Positions 27,232 to 39,181 of a DNA stretch of 64,000 nucleotides are shown piece by piece. How positions within the stretch are numbered: position 1 is the stretch's first letter; every line of letters begins with the position of its first letter. Made by a program: the position numbers and the translations under genes. The stretch comes from Pseudomonas citrullilanati (GTDB lineage Bacteria; Pseudomonadota; Gammaproteobacteria; Pseudomonadales; Pseudomonadaceae), in the NCBI RefSeq assembly GCF_030580855.1, contig NZ_JAUQOP010000012.1, positions 1-64,000 on the forward strand. Direction: 5' to 3'. The notes beneath the pieces are model-generated. The model saw nothing but the letters and a program-made list of their open reading frames with translations, was not told the origin of the DNA and did not search any database.

Positions 27232-28332
27232 TCAGACGTTGAAGCGGAAGTGCATCACGTCGCCGTCCTTGACCACGTATTCCTTGCCTTCCAGACGCCA
27301 TTTGCCGGCTTCCTTGGCACCGGCTTCGCCCTTGAACTGGATGAAGTCGTTGTAGGCGATGACTTCGGCGCGGATAAAGCCCTTTTCGAAGTCGGTGTGG
27401 ATCACGCCGGCGGCTTGCGGCGCGGTGGCGCCGACGCGGACGGTCCAGGCGCGGACTTCCTCGACACCGGCGGTGAAGTAGGTCTGCAGGTGAAGCATCT
27501 CGTAGCCGGCGCGGATCACGCGGTTCAGGCCCGGCTCTTCCAGGCCGAGGGCCTCGAGGAACATGTCCTTCTCCTCGCCGTCATCCAGTTCGGCGATTTC
27601 CGCTTCGATCTTGTTGCAGACCGGAACGACCACGGCGCCTTCTTCTTCGGCGATGGCCTTGACCACGTCCAGGTGCGGGTTGTTGTCGAAACCGTCTTCA
27701 GCGACGTTGGCGATGTACATCACCGGCTTGGTGGTCAGCAGGTGGAAGCCCTTGATCACCAGTTTTTCTTCGGCGCTCATGTTCTTCATCAGGCTGCGTG
27801 CCGGCTTGCCTTCGGTGAAGTGGGCGATCAGTTGCTCCAGCAGGCCTTTCTGGGCCACGGCGTCCTTGTCGCCACCCTTGGCGTTGCGAGCGACCTTCTG
27901 CAATTGCTTCTCGCAGCTGTCGAGGTCGGCGAAGATCAGTTCCAGGTCGATGATCTCGATGTCGCGTTTCGGGTCGACGCTGTTGGAAACGTGAATCACG
28001 TTCTCGTCTTCGAAGCAGCGCACCACGTGGGCGATGGCGTCGGTCTCACGGATGTTGGCGAGGAACTTGTTGCCCAGGCCTTCGCCTTTCGACGCGCCGG
28101 CCACCAGGCCTGCGATGTCGACGAATTCCATGGTGGTCGGCAGGATGCGCTTGGGGTTGACGATCGCCGCCAGGGCGTCCAGGCGCGAATCGGGCATCGG
28201 CACAATGCCGCTGTTCGGCTCGATGGTGCAGAAGGGGAAGTTCTCGGCCGCGATACCGGATTTGGTCAGGGCGTTGAACAGGGTGGACTTGCCGACGTTA
28301 GGCAGGCCGACGATGCCGCAATTGAATCCCAT
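27232..28332 (-). CDS. ychF: Ribosome-binding ATPase YchF
   Basis: A 366-residue Obg-family P-loop protein. G1 is [14 protein letters not shown] near the start, G3 is [14 protein letters not shown], and the G4-equivalent is NVAE instead of NKxD, which explains why YchF prefers ATP. A C-terminal TGS domain ([13 protein letters not shown]...[15 protein letters not shown]) completes the family layout. It binds ribosomes and affects stress responses. Gene order with pth and rplY upstream is standard in pseudomonads. Confidence 0.96.
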   Translation of the reverse strand: MGFNCGIVGLPNVGKSTLFNALTKSGIAAENFPFCTIEPNSGIVPMPDSRLDALAAIVNPKRILPTTMEFVDIAGLVAGASKGEGLGNKFLANIRETDAIAHVVRCFEDENVIHVSNSVDPKRDIEIIDLELIFADLDSCEKQLQKVARNAKGGDKDAVAQKGLLEQLIAHFTEGKPARSLMKNMSAEEKLVIKGFHLLTTKPVMYIANVAEDGFDNNPHLDVVKAIAEEEGAVVVPVCNKIEAEIAELDDGEEKDMFLEALGLEEPGLNRVIRAGYEMLHLQTYFTAGVEEVRAWTVRVGATAPQAAGVIHTDFEKGFIRAEVIAYNDFIQFKGEAGAKEAGKWRLEGKEYVVKDGDVMHFRFNV

Positions 28333-28354
28333 GGTGTTTCCCCTCGGATAAGTG

Positions 28355-28939
28355 TCAGGCCTTCTGGCTGTGCAGGTTTTTCATCGCGCGGTTCCATTCA
28401 CCGGCGAGGATATCCGGCAGCACGCCGAGGGCAAAGTCGATGCTGGCATCGAGTTTTTCCTGTTCGGCGCGAGGCGCACGACCCAGGACAAAGTTTGAAA
28501 CCATGCTGGCGACGCCCGGGTGGCCGATGCCAAGCCGCAGGCGGTGAAAGGTATTCTGATTGCCCAGTTGCGCGATGATGTCGCGCAACCCGTTGTGACC
28601 GCCATGGCCGCCGCCCTGCTTGAGCTTGGCGACGCCCGGAGGCAGGTCGAGTTCGTCGTGGGCCACCAGGATCTCTTCCGGCTTGATGCGAAAGAAACCG
28701 GCCAATGCCGCCACGGCCTGGCCGCTGCGGTTCATGTAGGTGGTGGGGATCAACAGGCGAACATCCTGACCTTGGTGCGAGAAGCGCCCGGTCAGGCCGA
28801 AATACTTGCGATCGGCCGCCAGGCTGACGCCTTGTGCGTGCGCGATGCGCTCAACAAAAAGGGCCCCTGCGTTGTGCCGGGTCTGTTCGTATTCAGCGCC
28901 TGGATTTCCCAAGCCAACGATCAGTTTTATGGCAGTCAC
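28355..28939 (-). CDS. pth: Peptidyl-tRNA hydrolase
   Basis: A 194-residue protein with the family motifs [19 protein letters not shown] (catalytic His in RHNAG), NRSGQAV and GHNGLRDI. It frees tRNA from prematurely released peptidyl-tRNA. It lies 22 bases upstream of ychF on the same strand and follows rplY with a 161-base gap, in which I see no clear terminator. Confidence 0.96.
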   Translation of the reverse strand: MTAIKLIVGLGNPGAEYEQTRHNAGALFVERIAHAQGVSLAADRKYFGLTGRFSHQGQDVRLLIPTTYMNRSGQAVAALAGFFRIKPEEILVAHDELDLPPGVAKLKQGGGHGGHNGLRDIIAQLGNQNTFHRLRLGIGHPGVASMVSNFVLGRAPRAEQEKLDASIDFALGVLPDILAGEWNRAMKNLHSQKA

Positions 28940-29100
28940 GATAGGGGCCCTTCCTGGAGTGTGGGTAACGTCGCGGCCAGCTCGTCGCGACAGTGGATGA
29001 ACATTGCGGATCTACCGTTAAGTAAACTTCGCGTTCTCGCCCGCTGTCTCGCTACGTTCCAGTCCGCGATGTTTCCGGTCACTCCGGCGACAGAGTGAAA

Positions 29101-29703
29101 TTACTCTGCAGCGCCTTCTTCAGTCGCTTCTGGAGCAACACGTGGAGCGTGGACGTTGGCAACAGCCTTGTCATCACCGTGTGCCAGGGCAACGAACTCA
29201 ACGCCTTTAGGAGCCTTGAGGTCGGACAGGTGAACGATCGTGCCGATTTCGGCGTCAGCCAGGTCGACTTCGATGAATTCAGGCAGGTCTTTCGGCAGGC
29301 AGGACACTTCGATTTCCGAAGTCACGTGCGAGATTTCGCCGCCTTTCTTGACCGGGGCAGCTTCGTTGATGAAGTGCACTGGAACAACAGCGGTCAGCTT
29401 CTGGCCGGCAACGACGCGGACGAAGTCGGCGTGCAGCACGTGGCCTTTGGCTGGGTGGCGTTGCAGGGCCTTGATCACGACGTTCTGCTTGGAACCACCG
29501 ACGTTCAGCTCGATGATGTGGCTGTAGGCCGCTTCGTTTTCGAGCAGTTTGGCAACGTCTTTGGCCAGCATGCTGATGGACTCAGGGGCTTTGTCGCCAC
29601 CGTAGACTACAGCTGGAACCAGGCTTGCGAGACGACGCAGGCGGCGGCTCGCACCTTTCCCCAGGTCGGAACGCACTTCAGCATTCAGAGTAAAATCGTT
29701 CAT
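29101..29703 (-). CDS. rplY: 50S ribosomal protein L25 (CTC form)
   Basis: A 200-residue L25 of the long form. An N-terminal 5S rRNA-binding domain ([17 protein letters not shown]...[13 protein letters not shown]) is followed by the CTC-type C-terminal beta domain (about residues 95-190). E. coli L25 is only 94 residues; the long form is usual in Pseudomonas. It lies downstream of prs with a strong terminator between them, so it may have its own promoter. Confidence 0.95.
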   Translation of the reverse strand: MNDFTLNAEVRSDLGKGASRRLRRLASLVPAVVYGGDKAPESISMLAKDVAKLLENEAAYSHIIELNVGGSKQNVVIKALQRHPAKGHVLHADFVRVVAGQKLTAVVPVHFINEAAPVKKGGEISHVTSEIEVSCLPKDLPEFIEVDLADAEIGTIVHLSDLKAPKGVEFVALAHGDDKAVANVHAPRVAPEATEEGAAE

Positions 29704-29768
29704 GTTGTATCTCCAGGATAACCATGCTCGCCCCAGCGTTTGCGACCAGCGCTAAAGGCGATATGGGC

Positions 29769-29813
29769 AAAAAAGCCCCGCCCCGACAATGGATGCCGGG
29801 GCGGGGCGCTTTT
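29769..29813 (-). terminator. Strong hairpin terminator after prs
   Basis: AAAAAAGCCCCGCCCCG and CGGGGCGGGGCGCTTTT form a long GC-rich stem around a 12-base loop (ACAATGGATGCC). On the minus strand it ends in a U run (TTTTTT), 30 to 80 bases after the prs stop. Confidence 0.85.
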
Positions 29814-29846
29814 CGTCAACGAGGTGTCATCGCCAGGGCAGGGCCC

Positions 29847-30788
29847 TTAGCGGAACATCGCGCTGATCGATTCTTCATTGCTGATGCGGCGAACCGCTTC
29901 GGCAACAACCGGTGCGATATCCAGTTGACGGATACGCGCACAGGCTTGTGCAGCTGCGGACAACGGGATGGTGTTGGTCACCACCAGTTCGTCCAGCACG
30001 GAATTTTCAATGTTCTCGATCGCCCGGCCCGACAGCACTGGGTGCGTGCAGTAGGCAAAGACCTTGGCTGCGCCGTGCTCTTTCAGGGCCTTGGCCGCGT
30101 GGCACAGGGTGCCGGCGGTATCGACCATGTCGTCGACCAGGATACAGGTACGCCCTTCGACGTCGCCGATGATGTGCATCACTTCGGAGTGATTGGCTTT
30201 CTCACGACGCTTGTCGATGATGCCCAGGTCCACGCCCAGGGACTTGGCCACCGCGCGTGCACGCACGACGCCGCCAATGTCCGGGGAGACGATCATCAGG
30301 TTTTCGAAGCGCTGGTCTTCAATGTCATCCACCAGGACGGGGGAGCCGTAGATGTTGTCCACGGGAATATCGAAGAAGCCCTGGATCTGGTCAGCGTGCA
30401 GGTCAACCGTGAGGACACGGTCGATGCCAACGACGGTGAGCATATCAGCCACGACTTTCGCGCTGATCGCCACGCGTGCGGAACGCGGACGGCGATCCTG
30501 GCGGGCATAACCAAAGTAGGGAATAACAGCAGTGATACGAGTAGCCGAGGAACGGCGGAAGGCATCAGCCATCACGACGAGTTCCATCAGGTTATCGTTG
30601 GTCGGAGCGCAAGTCGGCTGAATAATGAAGACGTCTTTACCGCGAACGTTTTCATTGATCTCGGCAGTGATTTCGCCGTCGGAGAACTTACCGACAGAAA
30701 TGTCACCGAGAGGGATATGCAGCTGACGTACGACACGCCGAGCCAGATCGGGGTTAGCGTTCCCCGTAAAGACCATCATCTTGGACAC
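29847..30788 (-). CDS. prs: Ribose-phosphate pyrophosphokinase
   Basis: A 313-residue PRPP synthase starting at a GTG at 30788 ([18 protein letters not shown]). This gives the normal family length, while the longer in-frame ATG start would read into the tRNA gene. Key motifs are present: the ATP-binding region ([19 protein letters not shown]), the ribose-5-phosphate region and the PRPP loop [13 protein letters not shown]. It makes PRPP for purine, pyrimidine, His, Trp and NAD synthesis. It sits just after tRNA-Gln on the same strand. Confidence 0.96.
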   Translation of the reverse strand: MSKMMVFTGNANPDLARRVVRQLHIPLGDISVGKFSDGEITAEINENVRGKDVFIIQPTCAPTNDNLMELVVMADAFRRSSATRITAVIPYFGYARQDRRPRSARVAISAKVVADMLTVVGIDRVLTVDLHADQIQGFFDIPVDNIYGSPVLVDDIEDQRFENLMIVSPDIGGVVRARAVAKSLGVDLGIIDKRREKANHSEVMHIIGDVEGRTCILVDDMVDTAGTLCHAAKALKEHGAAKVFAYCTHPVLSGRAIENIENSVLDELVVTNTIPLSAAAQACARIRQLDIAPVVAEAVRRISNEESISAMFR

Positions 30789-30835
30789 GCGCAGTACCTG
30801 AAGGCTGAGGGTATACCTGGATGAGTATAGGAAAA

Positions 30836-30910
30836 TGGCAGGGGCGGCTGGATTCGAACCAACGCATGGCAGGATCAAAACCTGCTGCCTTACCGCTTGG
30901 CGACGCCCCT
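30836..30910 (-). tRNA. tRNA-Gln (TTG)
   Basis: A 75-base tRNA on the minus strand, with acceptor AGGGGCG pairing with CGCCCCT, anticodon loop TTTTGAT (anticodon TTG), T-loop GGTTCGAATCC and encoded CCA. It lies between ispE and prs, the position seen throughout Pseudomonas, so it is probably cut out of the operon transcript. Confidence 0.95.
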
Positions 30911-30947
30911 GTATCTGTTGCTGCGAGTGCCCAGCACTCGATTCCTT

Positions 30948-31799
30948 TTAGAGCAGACTTTGCAGCTTGCGATGCAACATCGAAACGTTGCTTCCTTTTG
31001 CTACAAACCCTGTAAGGGTCTCTGTAAGAAGGGCCGAGACTTTATCAGCTTCAGCTTTGCTTGGGAAGCCCCCAAACACACAACTTCCAGTTCCGGTGAG
31101 TTTTGCTTCGGTAAATTTACCTAACAAATTCAAAGCGTTACGAACATCTGGATAACGCCTTGCTACCACCGGTAAGCAGTCATTTCGACTGTTTCCCTTG
31201 GGAACGGGGCGCACTTTAATGGGAGGAGAGTTACGTGTCAACAGTGGATCTGAAAAAATTTCTGCTGTACTTACAGAGACTTGCGGCACCAGTACCAAGT
31301 ACCAGGGTTCTTCGGGTTCCACCGGCGTGAGTTTTTCCCCGACGCCTTCGGCAAAAGCGGCGTGCCCACGCACGAAAACCGGGACATCGGCCCCCAGGGC
31401 CAGGCCCAGCGTCGCCAGTCGATCCGCGTCCCAGCCCAGTTGCCAGAGGTGGTTGAGCCCCAGCAGGGTCGTCGCCGCATTCGAGCTGCCGCCGCCGATC
31501 CCGCCGCCCATGGGCAGGATTTTTTCGATCCAGAGGTCGATGCCCAGTGGGCAACCGGATTGTTCCTGGAGTTTTTTCGCGGCCTTGACGATCAGGTTGC
31601 TGTCGTGGGGGACGCCCTCGAACTCGGTGTGCAGGCGAATCACGCCATCGTCGCGCACGGCGAAGGTGATCTCATCGCCGTAGTCGAGAAACTGGAAGAT
31701 CGTCTGCAGCTCGTGGTAACCGTCCGGGCGGCGCCCGAGGATGTGCAGCATCAGGTTGAGCTTGGCCGGCGAGGGCAGGGTCAGGCGTGGCGCGCTCAT
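30948..31799 (-). CDS. ispE: 4-diphosphocytidyl-2-C-methyl-D-erythritol kinase
   Basis: A 283-residue GHMP kinase of the MEP isoprenoid pathway. Motifs are the N-terminal [21 protein letters not shown], the ATP-binding loop [18 protein letters not shown] and the C-terminal [12 protein letters not shown]. It phosphorylates the 2-hydroxyl of CDP-methylerythritol. Its start is 1 base from the lolB stop, so lolB-ispE are co-translated. Confidence 0.96.
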   Translation of the reverse strand: MSAPRLTLPSPAKLNLMLHILGRRPDGYHELQTIFQFLDYGDEITFAVRDDGVIRLHTEFEGVPHDSNLIVKAAKKLQEQSGCPLGIDLWIEKILPMGGGIGGGSSNAATTLLGLNHLWQLGWDADRLATLGLALGADVPVFVRGHAAFAEGVGEKLTPVEPEEPWYLVLVPQVSVSTAEIFSDPLLTRNSPPIKVRPVPKGNSRNDCLPVVARRYPDVRNALNLLGKFTEAKLTGTGSCVFGGFPSKAEADKVSALLTETLTGFVAKGSNVSMLHRKLQSLL

Positions 31800-31800
31800 G

Positions 31801-32418
31801 TCATTGCCCCAGCTTGCGCGGCTGCCACTGCTTGATCACCAGGGTGACGTCAAGGTTGCTGCCGTGCAGCTTGATGCGCTCGGGCAGCCAGTAACCGTTC
31901 TGCTGGGCGTAGCTGAGGTATTCGATCTGCCAGTCGTCCTGCTCCAGGTTCGACAGGCGGCTGTCGGCATCGAGGGTCAGGCGGCTCTTGCTGTCTGGCG
32001 CCGGCAACCCACGCACCCACCAGGTCAGGTGGGAGACGGGCAACTTCCAGCCCAGTTGTTCTTCCAGCAAGGCCTCGGGGGTAGGGGCTTCGTAGCGTCC
32101 CTGGTTGGCCACTTCCAGCGCCACCTGGCCCGGCCGGCCGGTGAGGCGGGCCGCACCGCGACCCAGTGGGCCCGAGAGGCGAATGTCGTAGTAGTCCTGG
32201 CGTTGCAGCCAGAACAGCGTGCCGCTGCCCGAATCCTTCGGCGCGCGGATGCCGATCTTGCCGTCGATCTGCCAGCCGTCGAGGCCACTCAGTTGGGACT
32301 TGTGCTCGCGCCACTGGGCCGGGTCGCCATGGCCCTGGACGGATTCACGGGCGCCGAAGCCCGCGCAACCGGCGAGCAGGGCGATGAAGCTGAAAACGAT
32401 GAAGTGGCGCAAGAACAT
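31801..32418 (-). CDS. lolB: Outer-membrane lipoprotein receptor LolB
   Basis: A 205-residue lipoprotein precursor with signal peptide and lipobox (IALLAGC). The mature part has the LolB pattern ([45 protein letters not shown]). It accepts lipoproteins from LolA and inserts them into the outer membrane. It is tightly packed between the TPR lipoprotein gene and ispE, the normal pseudomonad order. Confidence 0.95.
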   Translation of the reverse strand: MFLRHFIVFSFIALLAGCAGFGARESVQGHGDPAQWREHKSQLSGLDGWQIDGKIGIRAPKDSGSGTLFWLQRQDYYDIRLSGPLGRGAARLTGRPGQVALEVANQGRYEAPTPEALLEEQLGWKLPVSHLTWWVRGLPAPDSKSRLTLDADSRLSNLEQDDWQIEYLSYAQQNGYWLPERIKLHGSNLDVTLVIKQWQPRKLGQ

Positions 32419-32422
32419 GGTC

Positions 32423-34147
32423 TTAAAGGGTCTCTGATCCGGTCAGGCGTTTGATGGTGCCGCGCAAGATCGGGCTGTCGGGCTGCTCCTTGAGGAAGCG
32501 GCTCCAGATCTGCCGGGCTTCGCGTTGTTTGCCGTTGGCCCACAGGACTTCGCCCAGGTGCGCGGCGACTTCCTGGTCGGGGAAACGCTCCAGGGCCTGG
32601 CGCAACAGGCGCTCGGCCTCGTCGAGATTGCCCAGGCGGAAGTTCACCCAGCCCAGGCTGTCGAGCACGGCCGGGTCTTCCGGGTTGATCTGGTGGGCCT
32701 GTTCGATCAGCACCTTGGCTTCGTCATAGCGGGTGGTGCGATCCGACAAGGTATAGCCGAGGGCGTTGAGGGCCATGGCGTTGTCCGGGTCACGCTGGAT
32801 GATCAGGCGCAGGTCCTTTTCCATCTGGCCCAGGTCATTGCGCTTTTCCGCCTGCATGGCGCGGGTGTACAGCAGGTTAAGGTCGTCCGGGTATTGCTTC
32901 AAGGCTTGTTGCAACACATTCCAGGCCTTGTCGCCCTGATTGTTGGCCGACAGGGTCTCGGCTTCGATCAGGTACAGCTGGATGCCGTAGTCCGGTTGGG
33001 CGTCGCGCTGCACGGCGAGGCGGCTCTGGGCCTCGGCGGTCTTGCCGTTGCCCATCAGGATATCGGCCTGGCGCAGCTGCGCCGGCAGGTAGTCGTTGCC
33101 CGGGCCGACCTGGGCGTATTCGATCAACGCGCTCTCGGGATCATTGCGTTCCTCGGCGATGCGCCCCAGGTTCAAGTGGGCCGAATCGACGTGGCTGTCC
33201 CGGGCGATCAGGTCTTCCAGGTAGCCCCGGGCCTCGTCCCAGGCCTTGGCCTCCAGGCACACCAGCGCCAGGGAGTAACGCAGGTCGTCGTCTTCCGGGT
33301 ATTGCTGGACCAGGCTGGAGAACTCCACCTTGGCGTCGTCCATGCGGTTGTTTTCCACCAGCATGCGGGCGTAGGTGAGGCGCAGGCGTTTGTCGTCGGG
33401 GTACTTCTTGATGCTTTTTTCCAGCAGCGGCAGGGCTTCGTCACCGCGATTCAAGCCTTGCAGCAAGCGTGCGCGCAGCAGGATCGGCGCCACCTCGCCG
33501 GCTTCCGGCGGGTTGTCTTCCAGCAGGGCGAGGGCGCCCTGGATGTCGCCATCCTGTTGCATCAACAGGGCCTTGCCGAAAATCAGCTGGCCGTTGTTAG
33601 GATGACGCTGCAACAGGCGATCGAAGCTTTTCATCAGGCCGTTGCGGGTTTCCTGGTCGGTGTCGGCCGCGGACAGTGCCAGGAAGTCGAAGTGGGTATC
33701 GCCCTTGCCCAGCAGGACTTTCTCCATGTACATCATGGAATCGTCGTAGCGTCCGGCCCGCGCCAGTTGCACGGCGGCGGCGCGCTGCGCCTCGAGGTCG
33801 TCCGGGGCATTCTTCGCCCAGATCAGCGCGGTATCCAGCGCAGGCTGGTCGGCACCGAGGTACTCGGCGATGCGAAACGCCCGCTCGGAAATGCCCGGGT
33901 CCTGGGTATTGATGGCCTGGGTCACGTAGTTGTCCAGCGCAATGTCGAAGCGATTGCGCTGGCCTGCCAGTTCGGCGCTCAACAGGCTGAAGATGGTTTC
34001 TTCGCTGAACGAACCGTAGACCTTGGGCTTTTCAGGGGCCTGCGTGCTGTCTTCGACCGGTGGCGAACCGTCTGTCGAAACGGGGGCCATGGATTGGCAG
34101 CCGCTGAGCAAGGCAAGAGCGAGGAACAACGCGGAAGATCTATTCAT
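32423..34147 (-). CDS. Tetratricopeptide-repeat lipoprotein
   Basis: A 574-residue protein with a lipoprotein signal (ALALLSGC) followed by many TPR units from about residue 60 to the end (for example [40 protein letters not shown]). It corresponds to the TPR protein that precedes lolB in other pseudomonads. TPR lipoproteins act as periplasmic or outer-membrane scaffolds; a specific partner is not known to me. It is the first gene of the operon and is divergent from hemA. Confidence 0.88.
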   Translation of the reverse strand: MNRSSALFLALALLSGCQSMAPVSTDGSPPVEDSTQAPEKPKVYGSFSEETIFSLLSAELAGQRNRFDIALDNYVTQAINTQDPGISERAFRIAEYLGADQPALDTALIWAKNAPDDLEAQRAAAVQLARAGRYDDSMMYMEKVLLGKGDTHFDFLALSAADTDQETRNGLMKSFDRLLQRHPNNGQLIFGKALLMQQDGDIQGALALLEDNPPEAGEVAPILLRARLLQGLNRGDEALPLLEKSIKKYPDDKRLRLTYARMLVENNRMDDAKVEFSSLVQQYPEDDDLRYSLALVCLEAKAWDEARGYLEDLIARDSHVDSAHLNLGRIAEERNDPESALIEYAQVGPGNDYLPAQLRQADILMGNGKTAEAQSRLAVQRDAQPDYGIQLYLIEAETLSANNQGDKAWNVLQQALKQYPDDLNLLYTRAMQAEKRNDLGQMEKDLRLIIQRDPDNAMALNALGYTLSDRTTRYDEAKVLIEQAHQINPEDPAVLDSLGWVNFRLGNLDEAERLLRQALERFPDQEVAAHLGEVLWANGKQREARQIWSRFLKEQPDSPILRGTIKRLTGSETL

Positions 34148-34319
34148 ATAGGAAGAGGACGACTAACCTGCGGTCGGATCATCATGACACAAGCCTTCGG
34201 TCAAACATAACCGCCCCGTCGATTTACGCACGCGTGCCAGGCGATAGAGATCGAGTGGTTGTTCTGAATCTGGCGAAGTAGGACAATTGCCGGCTTCACG
34301 TCACCATCAGCGACCTTGA

Positions 34320-35609
34320 ATGGCCTTCCTTGCACTTGGTATTAACCACAAGACTGCTTCAGTAGACGTCCGCGAGCGCGTGGCCTTTACGCCTGAGCAG
34401 CTGGTTGAGGCCCTGCAGCAGCTCTGCCGGCTGACCGACAGCCGCGAAGCCGCGATCCTCTCCACCTGCAACCGCAGCGAGCTTTATATAGAACAGGATC
34501 ACGTTTCGGCCGATTCGGTGCTGCGCTGGCTGGCCGGTTTCCACGACCTGAGCCTCGAAGAGCTGCGCGCCAGTGCCTATGTGCACGAAGACGATGCGGC
34601 CGTTCGTCACATGATGCGCGTGGCCTCGGGCCTCGATTCGCTGGTGCTGGGTGAGCCGCAGATCCTCGGCCAGATGAAGTCGGCCTACGCCGTGGCCCGC
34701 GAGGCCGGTACCGTTGGCCCACTGCTGGGACGGCTGTTCCAGGCCACGTTCAACGCCGCCAAGCAGGTGCGCACCGACACCGCCATCGGCGAGAACCCGG
34801 TGTCGGTGGCGTTTGCCGCCGTCAGCCTGGCCAAGCAGATCTTCAGCGACCTGCAACGCAGCCAGGCGCTGTTGATCGGTGCCGGCGAGACCATCACCCT
34901 GGTCGCCCGCCATCTCCACGACCTGGGGGTCAAGCGCATCGTCGTCGCCAACCGGACCCTGGAGCGCGCCAGTACCCTGGCCGAACAGTTCGGTGCCCAC
35001 GCGGTGCTGCTGTCGGACATTCCCGCCGAGCTGGTGCACAGCGACATCGTCATCAGTTCCACCGCCAGCCAATTGCCGATCCTGGGCAAGGGCGCGGTGG
35101 AAAGCGCCCTGAAACTGCGCAAGCACAAGCCGATCTTCATGGTCGACATCGCCGTTCCCCGGGACATCGAGCCGGAAGTCGGCGAACTGGACGACGTCTA
35201 CCTCTATAGCGTCGACGACCTGCACGAAGTGGTCGCCGAAAACCTCAAGAGCCGGCAGGGCGCGGCCCAGGCGGCGGAAGAGATGATCACCGTCGGCGCC
35301 GAGGACTTCATGGTGCGCCTGCGCGAGCTGGCGGCGGTGGACGTGCTCAAGGCGTACCGCCAGCAGAGCGAACGCCTGCGCGACGAAGAACTGCAAAAGG
35401 CCCAGCGCCTGCTGGCCAACGGCGGCAGTGCCGAAGAAGTGCTGGTGCAGCTGGCGCGCGGGTTGACCAACAAATTGCTCCACGCCCCCAGTGTCCAGCT
35501 CAAGAAGTTGACCGCCGAGGGCCGGCTCGATGCGCTGGCCATGGCTCAGGAACTCTTTGCCCTCGGTGAGGGTTCACCGGATAGCTTTTCGGATAAGAAA
35601 CCGCAATGA
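34320..35609 (+). CDS. hemA: Glutamyl-tRNA reductase
   Basis: A 429-residue enzyme for the first committed step of C5-type tetrapyrrole synthesis. The catalytic Cys is in [11 protein letters not shown] (about residue 50), the [15 protein letters not shown] motif follows, and an NADPH-binding domain lies in the middle ([15 protein letters not shown]). The stop overlaps the prfA start (ATGA), a conserved hemA-prfA coupling. Confidence 0.97.
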   Translation: MAFLALGINHKTASVDVRERVAFTPEQLVEALQQLCRLTDSREAAILSTCNRSELYIEQDHVSADSVLRWLAGFHDLSLEELRASAYVHEDDAAVRHMMRVASGLDSLVLGEPQILGQMKSAYAVAREAGTVGPLLGRLFQATFNAAKQVRTDTAIGENPVSVAFAAVSLAKQIFSDLQRSQALLIGAGETITLVARHLHDLGVKRIVVANRTLERASTLAEQFGAHAVLLSDIPAELVHSDIVISSTASQLPILGKGAVESALKLRKHKPIFMVDIAVPRDIEPEVGELDDVYLYSVDDLHEVVAENLKSRQGAAQAAEEMITVGAEDFMVRLRELAAVDVLKAYRQQSERLRDEELQKAQRLLANGGSAEEVLVQLARGLTNKLLHAPSVQLKKLTAEGRLDALAMAQELFALGEGSPDSFSDKKPQ

Positions 35610-36688
35610 AAGCGTCACTGCTCAACAAGCTGGATATTCTCCAGGATCGTTTCGAAGAACTGACCGCCCTGCTCGGCGACGGCGAAGTCATTTCCGACCA
35701 GAACAAATTCCGCGCCTATTCCAAGGAGTACGCGGAGGTCGAGCCGATCGTCGTGGCCTACAAGCAGTTGCTCAAGGTGCAGGACGATCTCGAAAGCGCC
35801 CAGGCGCTGCTCAAGGACAGCGATCCGGACCTGCGGGAAATGGCCGTGGAGGAAGTCCGCGAGGCCAAGGAACAGCTGATCGAACTGGAAAGCCGCTTGC
35901 AGCGCATGCTGTTGCCCAAGGACCCGAACGACGGTCGCAACGTCTTCCTGGAGATCCGCGCCGGCACTGGCGGCGACGAAGCGGCGATCTTTTCCGGCGA
36001 CCTGTTCCGCATGTATTCGCGGTACGCCGAGCGACGCGGCTGGCGGGTGGAGATCCTGTCGGAGAACGAAGGCGAACATGGCGGCTACAAGGAAGTCATC
36101 GCCCGGGTCGAGGGCGACAACGTCTACGGCAAGCTCAAGTTCGAATCCGGCGCCCACCGTGTGCAACGCGTGCCGGCCACCGAATCCCAGGGCCGCATCC
36201 ACACGTCGGCTTGCACCGTGGCGGTGTTGCCCGAACCGGACGAGCAGGAAGCCATCGAGATCAACCCGGCGGATTTGCGGATCGACACCTACCGCTCTTC
36301 CGGCGCGGGCGGCCAGCACGTCAACAAGACCGACTCGGCGATCCGCATCACCCACTTGCCCTCGGGCATCGTGGTCGAGTGCCAGGAAGAACGCTCCCAG
36401 CACAAGAACCGCGCGCGGGCGATGGCCTGGTTGTCGGCCAAGCTCAACGACCAGCAGACCAGCGCCGCCGCCAATGCCATCGCCAGCGAACGTAAATTGC
36501 TGGTGGGCTCGGGGGATCGTTCCGAGCGGATCCGTACCTACAACTTCGCCCAGGGCCGGGTCACCGACCATCGCGTCAACCTGACCCTGTATTCCCTCGA
36601 CGACATTCTTGCCGGCGGTGTCGATGCGGTCATCGAGCCCTTGCTGGCCGAATACCAGGCCGACCAGTTGGCGGCGATTGGCGATTAA
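35606..36688 (+). CDS. prfA: Peptide chain release factor 1
   Basis: A 360-residue class I release factor. The stop-codon recognition tripeptide PAT ([10 protein letters not shown]) and the catalytic GGQ loop ([18 protein letters not shown]) are both present. RF1 reads UAA and UAG. It overlaps hemA by 4 bases and is followed 14 bases later by prmC, whose product methylates the GGQ glutamine. Confidence 0.98.
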   Translation: MKASLLNKLDILQDRFEELTALLGDGEVISDQNKFRAYSKEYAEVEPIVVAYKQLLKVQDDLESAQALLKDSDPDLREMAVEEVREAKEQLIELESRLQRMLLPKDPNDGRNVFLEIRAGTGGDEAAIFSGDLFRMYSRYAERRGWRVEILSENEGEHGGYKEVIARVEGDNVYGKLKFESGAHRVQRVPATESQGRIHTSACTVAVLPEPDEQEAIEINPADLRIDTYRSSGAGGQHVNKTDSAIRITHLPSGIVVECQEERSQHKNRARAMAWLSAKLNDQQTSAAANAIASERKLLVGSGDRSERIRTYNFAQGRVTDHRVNLTLYSLDDILAGGVDAVIEPLLAEYQADQLAAIGD

Positions 36689-36702
36689 GCACAGGTGAAC
36701 CC

Positions 36703-37533
36703 ATGACCATCATCGCCAGTTTGTTACGCGCCGCCGAGTTGCCGGATTCACCGACGCCGCGCCTGGATGCCGAATTGTTGCTGGCGGCTGCGCTGGGCAA
36801 GTCCCGCAGCTTCCTGCACACCTGGCCCGAGCGGATCGTGCCGAGCGAAGCGGCGCTGCTGTTCTCCGAATACCTGCGTCGTCGCCGCTGCGGCGAGCCG
36901 GTGGCCTACATCCTGGGGCAGCAGGGCTTCTGGAAGCTCGACCTGGAAGTCGCACCCCACACCTTGATCCCGCGTCCCGACACCGAACTGCTGGTGGAAA
37001 CCGCGCTGGCCTTGCTGCCGGCCACGCCCGCGCGGGTCCTCGACCTCGGCACCGGCAGCGGCGCGATTGCCCTGGCGTTGGCCAGCGAGCGTCCGGCCTG
37101 GCGCGTGACGGCGGTGGACCGGGTACTGGAAGCCGTGGCCCTGGCCGAGCGCAATCGCCAGCGCCTGGCCCTGGGCAACGTCACGGTGCTGAGCAGCCAC
37201 TGGTTCAGTGCGCTGGAAGGCGAGCGATTCGAATTGATCATCAGCAACCCACCCTACATCGCCGCCGCCGATCCGCACCTGGCCGAGGGCGATGTGCGCT
37301 TCGAACCGGCCAGTGCGCTGGTGGCCGGCCAGGACGGGCTGGATGACCTGCGCGAGATCATTGCCCGGGCACCGGCCCATCTCGAGCCGGGGGGCTGGCT
37401 GATGCTCGAGCACGGCTACGATCAGGCCGAGGCCGTGCGCGACCTGTTGCAGACCCAAGGCCTGCACGAGGTCCATAGCCGCAAGGACCTGGGCGGCCAC
37501 GAACGCATCAGCCTGGGGTGCCTGCCGTGCTGA
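36703..37533 (+). CDS. prmC: Release factor glutamine methyltransferase
   Basis: A 276-residue AdoMet-dependent methyltransferase. AdoMet-binding motif VLDLGTGSGAIALAL and the catalytic NPPY (ISNPPYIAAADPHL) are present. It N5-methylates Gln of the GGQ motif of RF1 and RF2. It overlaps the next gene by 7 bases. Confidence 0.96.
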   Translation: MTIIASLLRAAELPDSPTPRLDAELLLAAALGKSRSFLHTWPERIVPSEAALLFSEYLRRRRCGEPVAYILGQQGFWKLDLEVAPHTLIPRPDTELLVETALALLPATPARVLDLGTGSGAIALALASERPAWRVTAVDRVLEAVALAERNRQRLALGNVTVLSSHWFSALEGERFELIISNPPYIAAADPHLAEGDVRFEPASALVAGQDGLDDLREIIARAPAHLEPGGWLMLEHGYDQAEAVRDLLQTQGLHEVHSRKDLGGHERISLGCLPC

Positions 37534-38282
37534 ACGATCAGGAATTGTTGCGCTACAGCCGGCAGATCCTGCTGCAACATGTCGATATCGACGGCCAGTT
37601 GCGCCTCAAGCAAAGCCGCGTGTTGATCGTCGGCCTTGGCGGTCTCGGCGCCCCGGTGGCGCTGTACCTGGCGGCCGCCGGCGTGGGTGAAATGCACCTG
37701 GCGGATTTCGACACGGTCGACCTGACCAACCTGCAACGCCAGGTCATCCACGACACCGACAGCGTCGGCCTGGGCAAGGTCGAATCGGCGATGCGGCGCC
37801 TGGCGGCGATCAATCCCGGGGTCCGGCTGGTGCCTCACCGGGCCGCCATGGACGCTGACAGCCTGGCCGCCGCCGTCGCCGGCGTGGACCTGGTGCTGGA
37901 CTGCTCCGACAATTTTTCCACCCGCGAAGCGGTGAATGCCGCGTGTGTCGCGGCAGGCAAGCCCCTGGTGAGTGGCGCGGCGATTCGCCTGGAAGGGCAG
38001 TTGTCGGTCTTCGATCCACGGCGCGCCGAAAGCCCGTGCTACCACTGCCTCTACGGCCATGGCAGCGAAGCCGAACTGACGTGCAGCGAAGCCGGCGTGC
38101 TGGGGCCGCTGGTAGGGCTGGTCGGCAGCCTGCAAGCCCTTGAAGCCTTGAAGCTACTGGTGGGATTTGGCGAGCCGCTGGTCGGGCGCCTGCTGCTGAT
38201 CGATGCCCTGGGCTCGCGGTTCCGTGAGCTGCGGGTCAAGCGCGACCCGCGTTGCGGCGTCTGCGGTGACCGTCATGCGTGA
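37527..38282 (+). CDS. moeB: Molybdopterin-synthase adenylyltransferase
   Basis: A 251-residue ThiF/MoeB/HesA-family E1-like enzyme. A GTG at 37527 is chosen because GGGG lies 8 bases upstream and the protein then begins with the usual [13 protein letters not shown]. Nucleotide loop [18 protein letters not shown], the NLQRQ arginine-glutamine motif and two zinc CxxC pairs (CYHC, CGVC) are present. It adenylates MoaD in molybdopterin synthesis. No rhodanese domain is fused to it. Confidence 0.92.
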   Translation: MLNDQELLRYSRQILLQHVDIDGQLRLKQSRVLIVGLGGLGAPVALYLAAAGVGEMHLADFDTVDLTNLQRQVIHDTDSVGLGKVESAMRRLAAINPGVRLVPHRAAMDADSLAAAVAGVDLVLDCSDNFSTREAVNAACVAAGKPLVSGAAIRLEGQLSVFDPRRAESPCYHCLYGHGSEAELTCSEAGVLGPLVGLVGSLQALEALKLLVGFGEPLVGRLLLIDALGSRFRELRVKRDPRCGVCGDRHA

Positions 38283-39066
38283 AGCGCCGGTCGGCGTGCT
38301 GGACTCGGGCGTCGGCGGGCTCTCGGTGCTGGGGGAAATCCGTCGGTTGTTGCCCGATGAATCGCTGCTGTACGTCGGTGACTGCGGGCATATTCCCTAT
38401 GGCGAGAAGAGCCCGGACTACATCCGGCAGCGCTGCGCGATCATTGCCGACTTTCTCCTGGGCCAAGGTGCGAAGGCATTGGTGGTGGCGTGTAACACCG
38501 CCACGGTGGCCGCGGTGGCCGACCTGCGGCGCGATTTTCCGCAGTGGCCCATCGTCGGCATGGAACCTGCGGTCAAGCCGGCAGCGGCCGCCACCCGTAG
38601 CGGCATCGTGGGCGTGCTGGCCACCACCGGCACCTTGCAGAGCGCCAAGTTCGCCGCGCTGCTCGACCGCTTTGCCGCCGATGTGCGGGTCATCACCCAG
38701 CCCTGCCCGGGGCTGGTGGAAATGATCGAGGCCGGGGACCTGCACAGCCCGGCCTTGCGTCAACTGCTGCAACACTACGTCGAGCCGTTGCTTGCCGCCG
38801 GCTGCGACACGCTGATCCTGGGTTGCACCCACTATCCCTTCCTCAAGCCACTGCTCCAGGACATGATCGCGCCGCACATCAGCCTGATCGACACCGGTGC
38901 CGCCGTGGCCCGCCAACTCCAGCGCCTGCTGGCAGAACGGGAGCTGCTGGCCGAGGGGCCGGCCAGCGAAACTCAGTTCTGGACGAGTGCAGATCCGACA
39001 CATTTAGGAAAAATCCTACCGGTGCTATGGCAATCGTCTGGCATTGTGCGAAGCTTCGGTCTGTAA
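38275..39066 (+). CDS. murI: Glutamate racemase
   Basis: A 263-residue racemase. Both catalytic cysteines are visible, in [11 protein letters not shown] and [11 protein letters not shown], together with the N-terminal [13 protein letters not shown] loop. It supplies D-glutamate for peptidoglycan. The start overlaps the moeB stop by 8 bases, ending a five-gene run from hemA. A hairpin-like GCGCTGAA...TTCAGCGC follows within 60 bases. Confidence 0.96.
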   Translation: MREAPVGVLDSGVGGLSVLGEIRRLLPDESLLYVGDCGHIPYGEKSPDYIRQRCAIIADFLLGQGAKALVVACNTATVAAVADLRRDFPQWPIVGMEPAVKPAAAATRSGIVGVLATTGTLQSAKFAALLDRFAADVRVITQPCPGLVEMIEAGDLHSPALRQLLQHYVEPLLAAGCDTLILGCTHYPFLKPLLQDMIAPHISLIDTGAAVARQLQRLLAERELLAEGPASETQFWTSADPTHLGKILPVLWQSSGIVRSFGL

Positions 39067-39181
39067 AAAAATGTGAAAATTGTGTAAAAAGCGCTGAACT
39101 TCTGTTTCAGCGCGGATTTCTATAGCTTTGTCTGTTTGTAACAAAAAACTAACTAAGTCTGTTCGGAAAAGGATGTTTCTA

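Noticed and set aside
39061..39181. PhoP box upstream of pagL
   Set aside because: Fragments such as TGTTTGTAAC occur, but no pair of (T/G)GTTTA half-sites with the right spacing is found.
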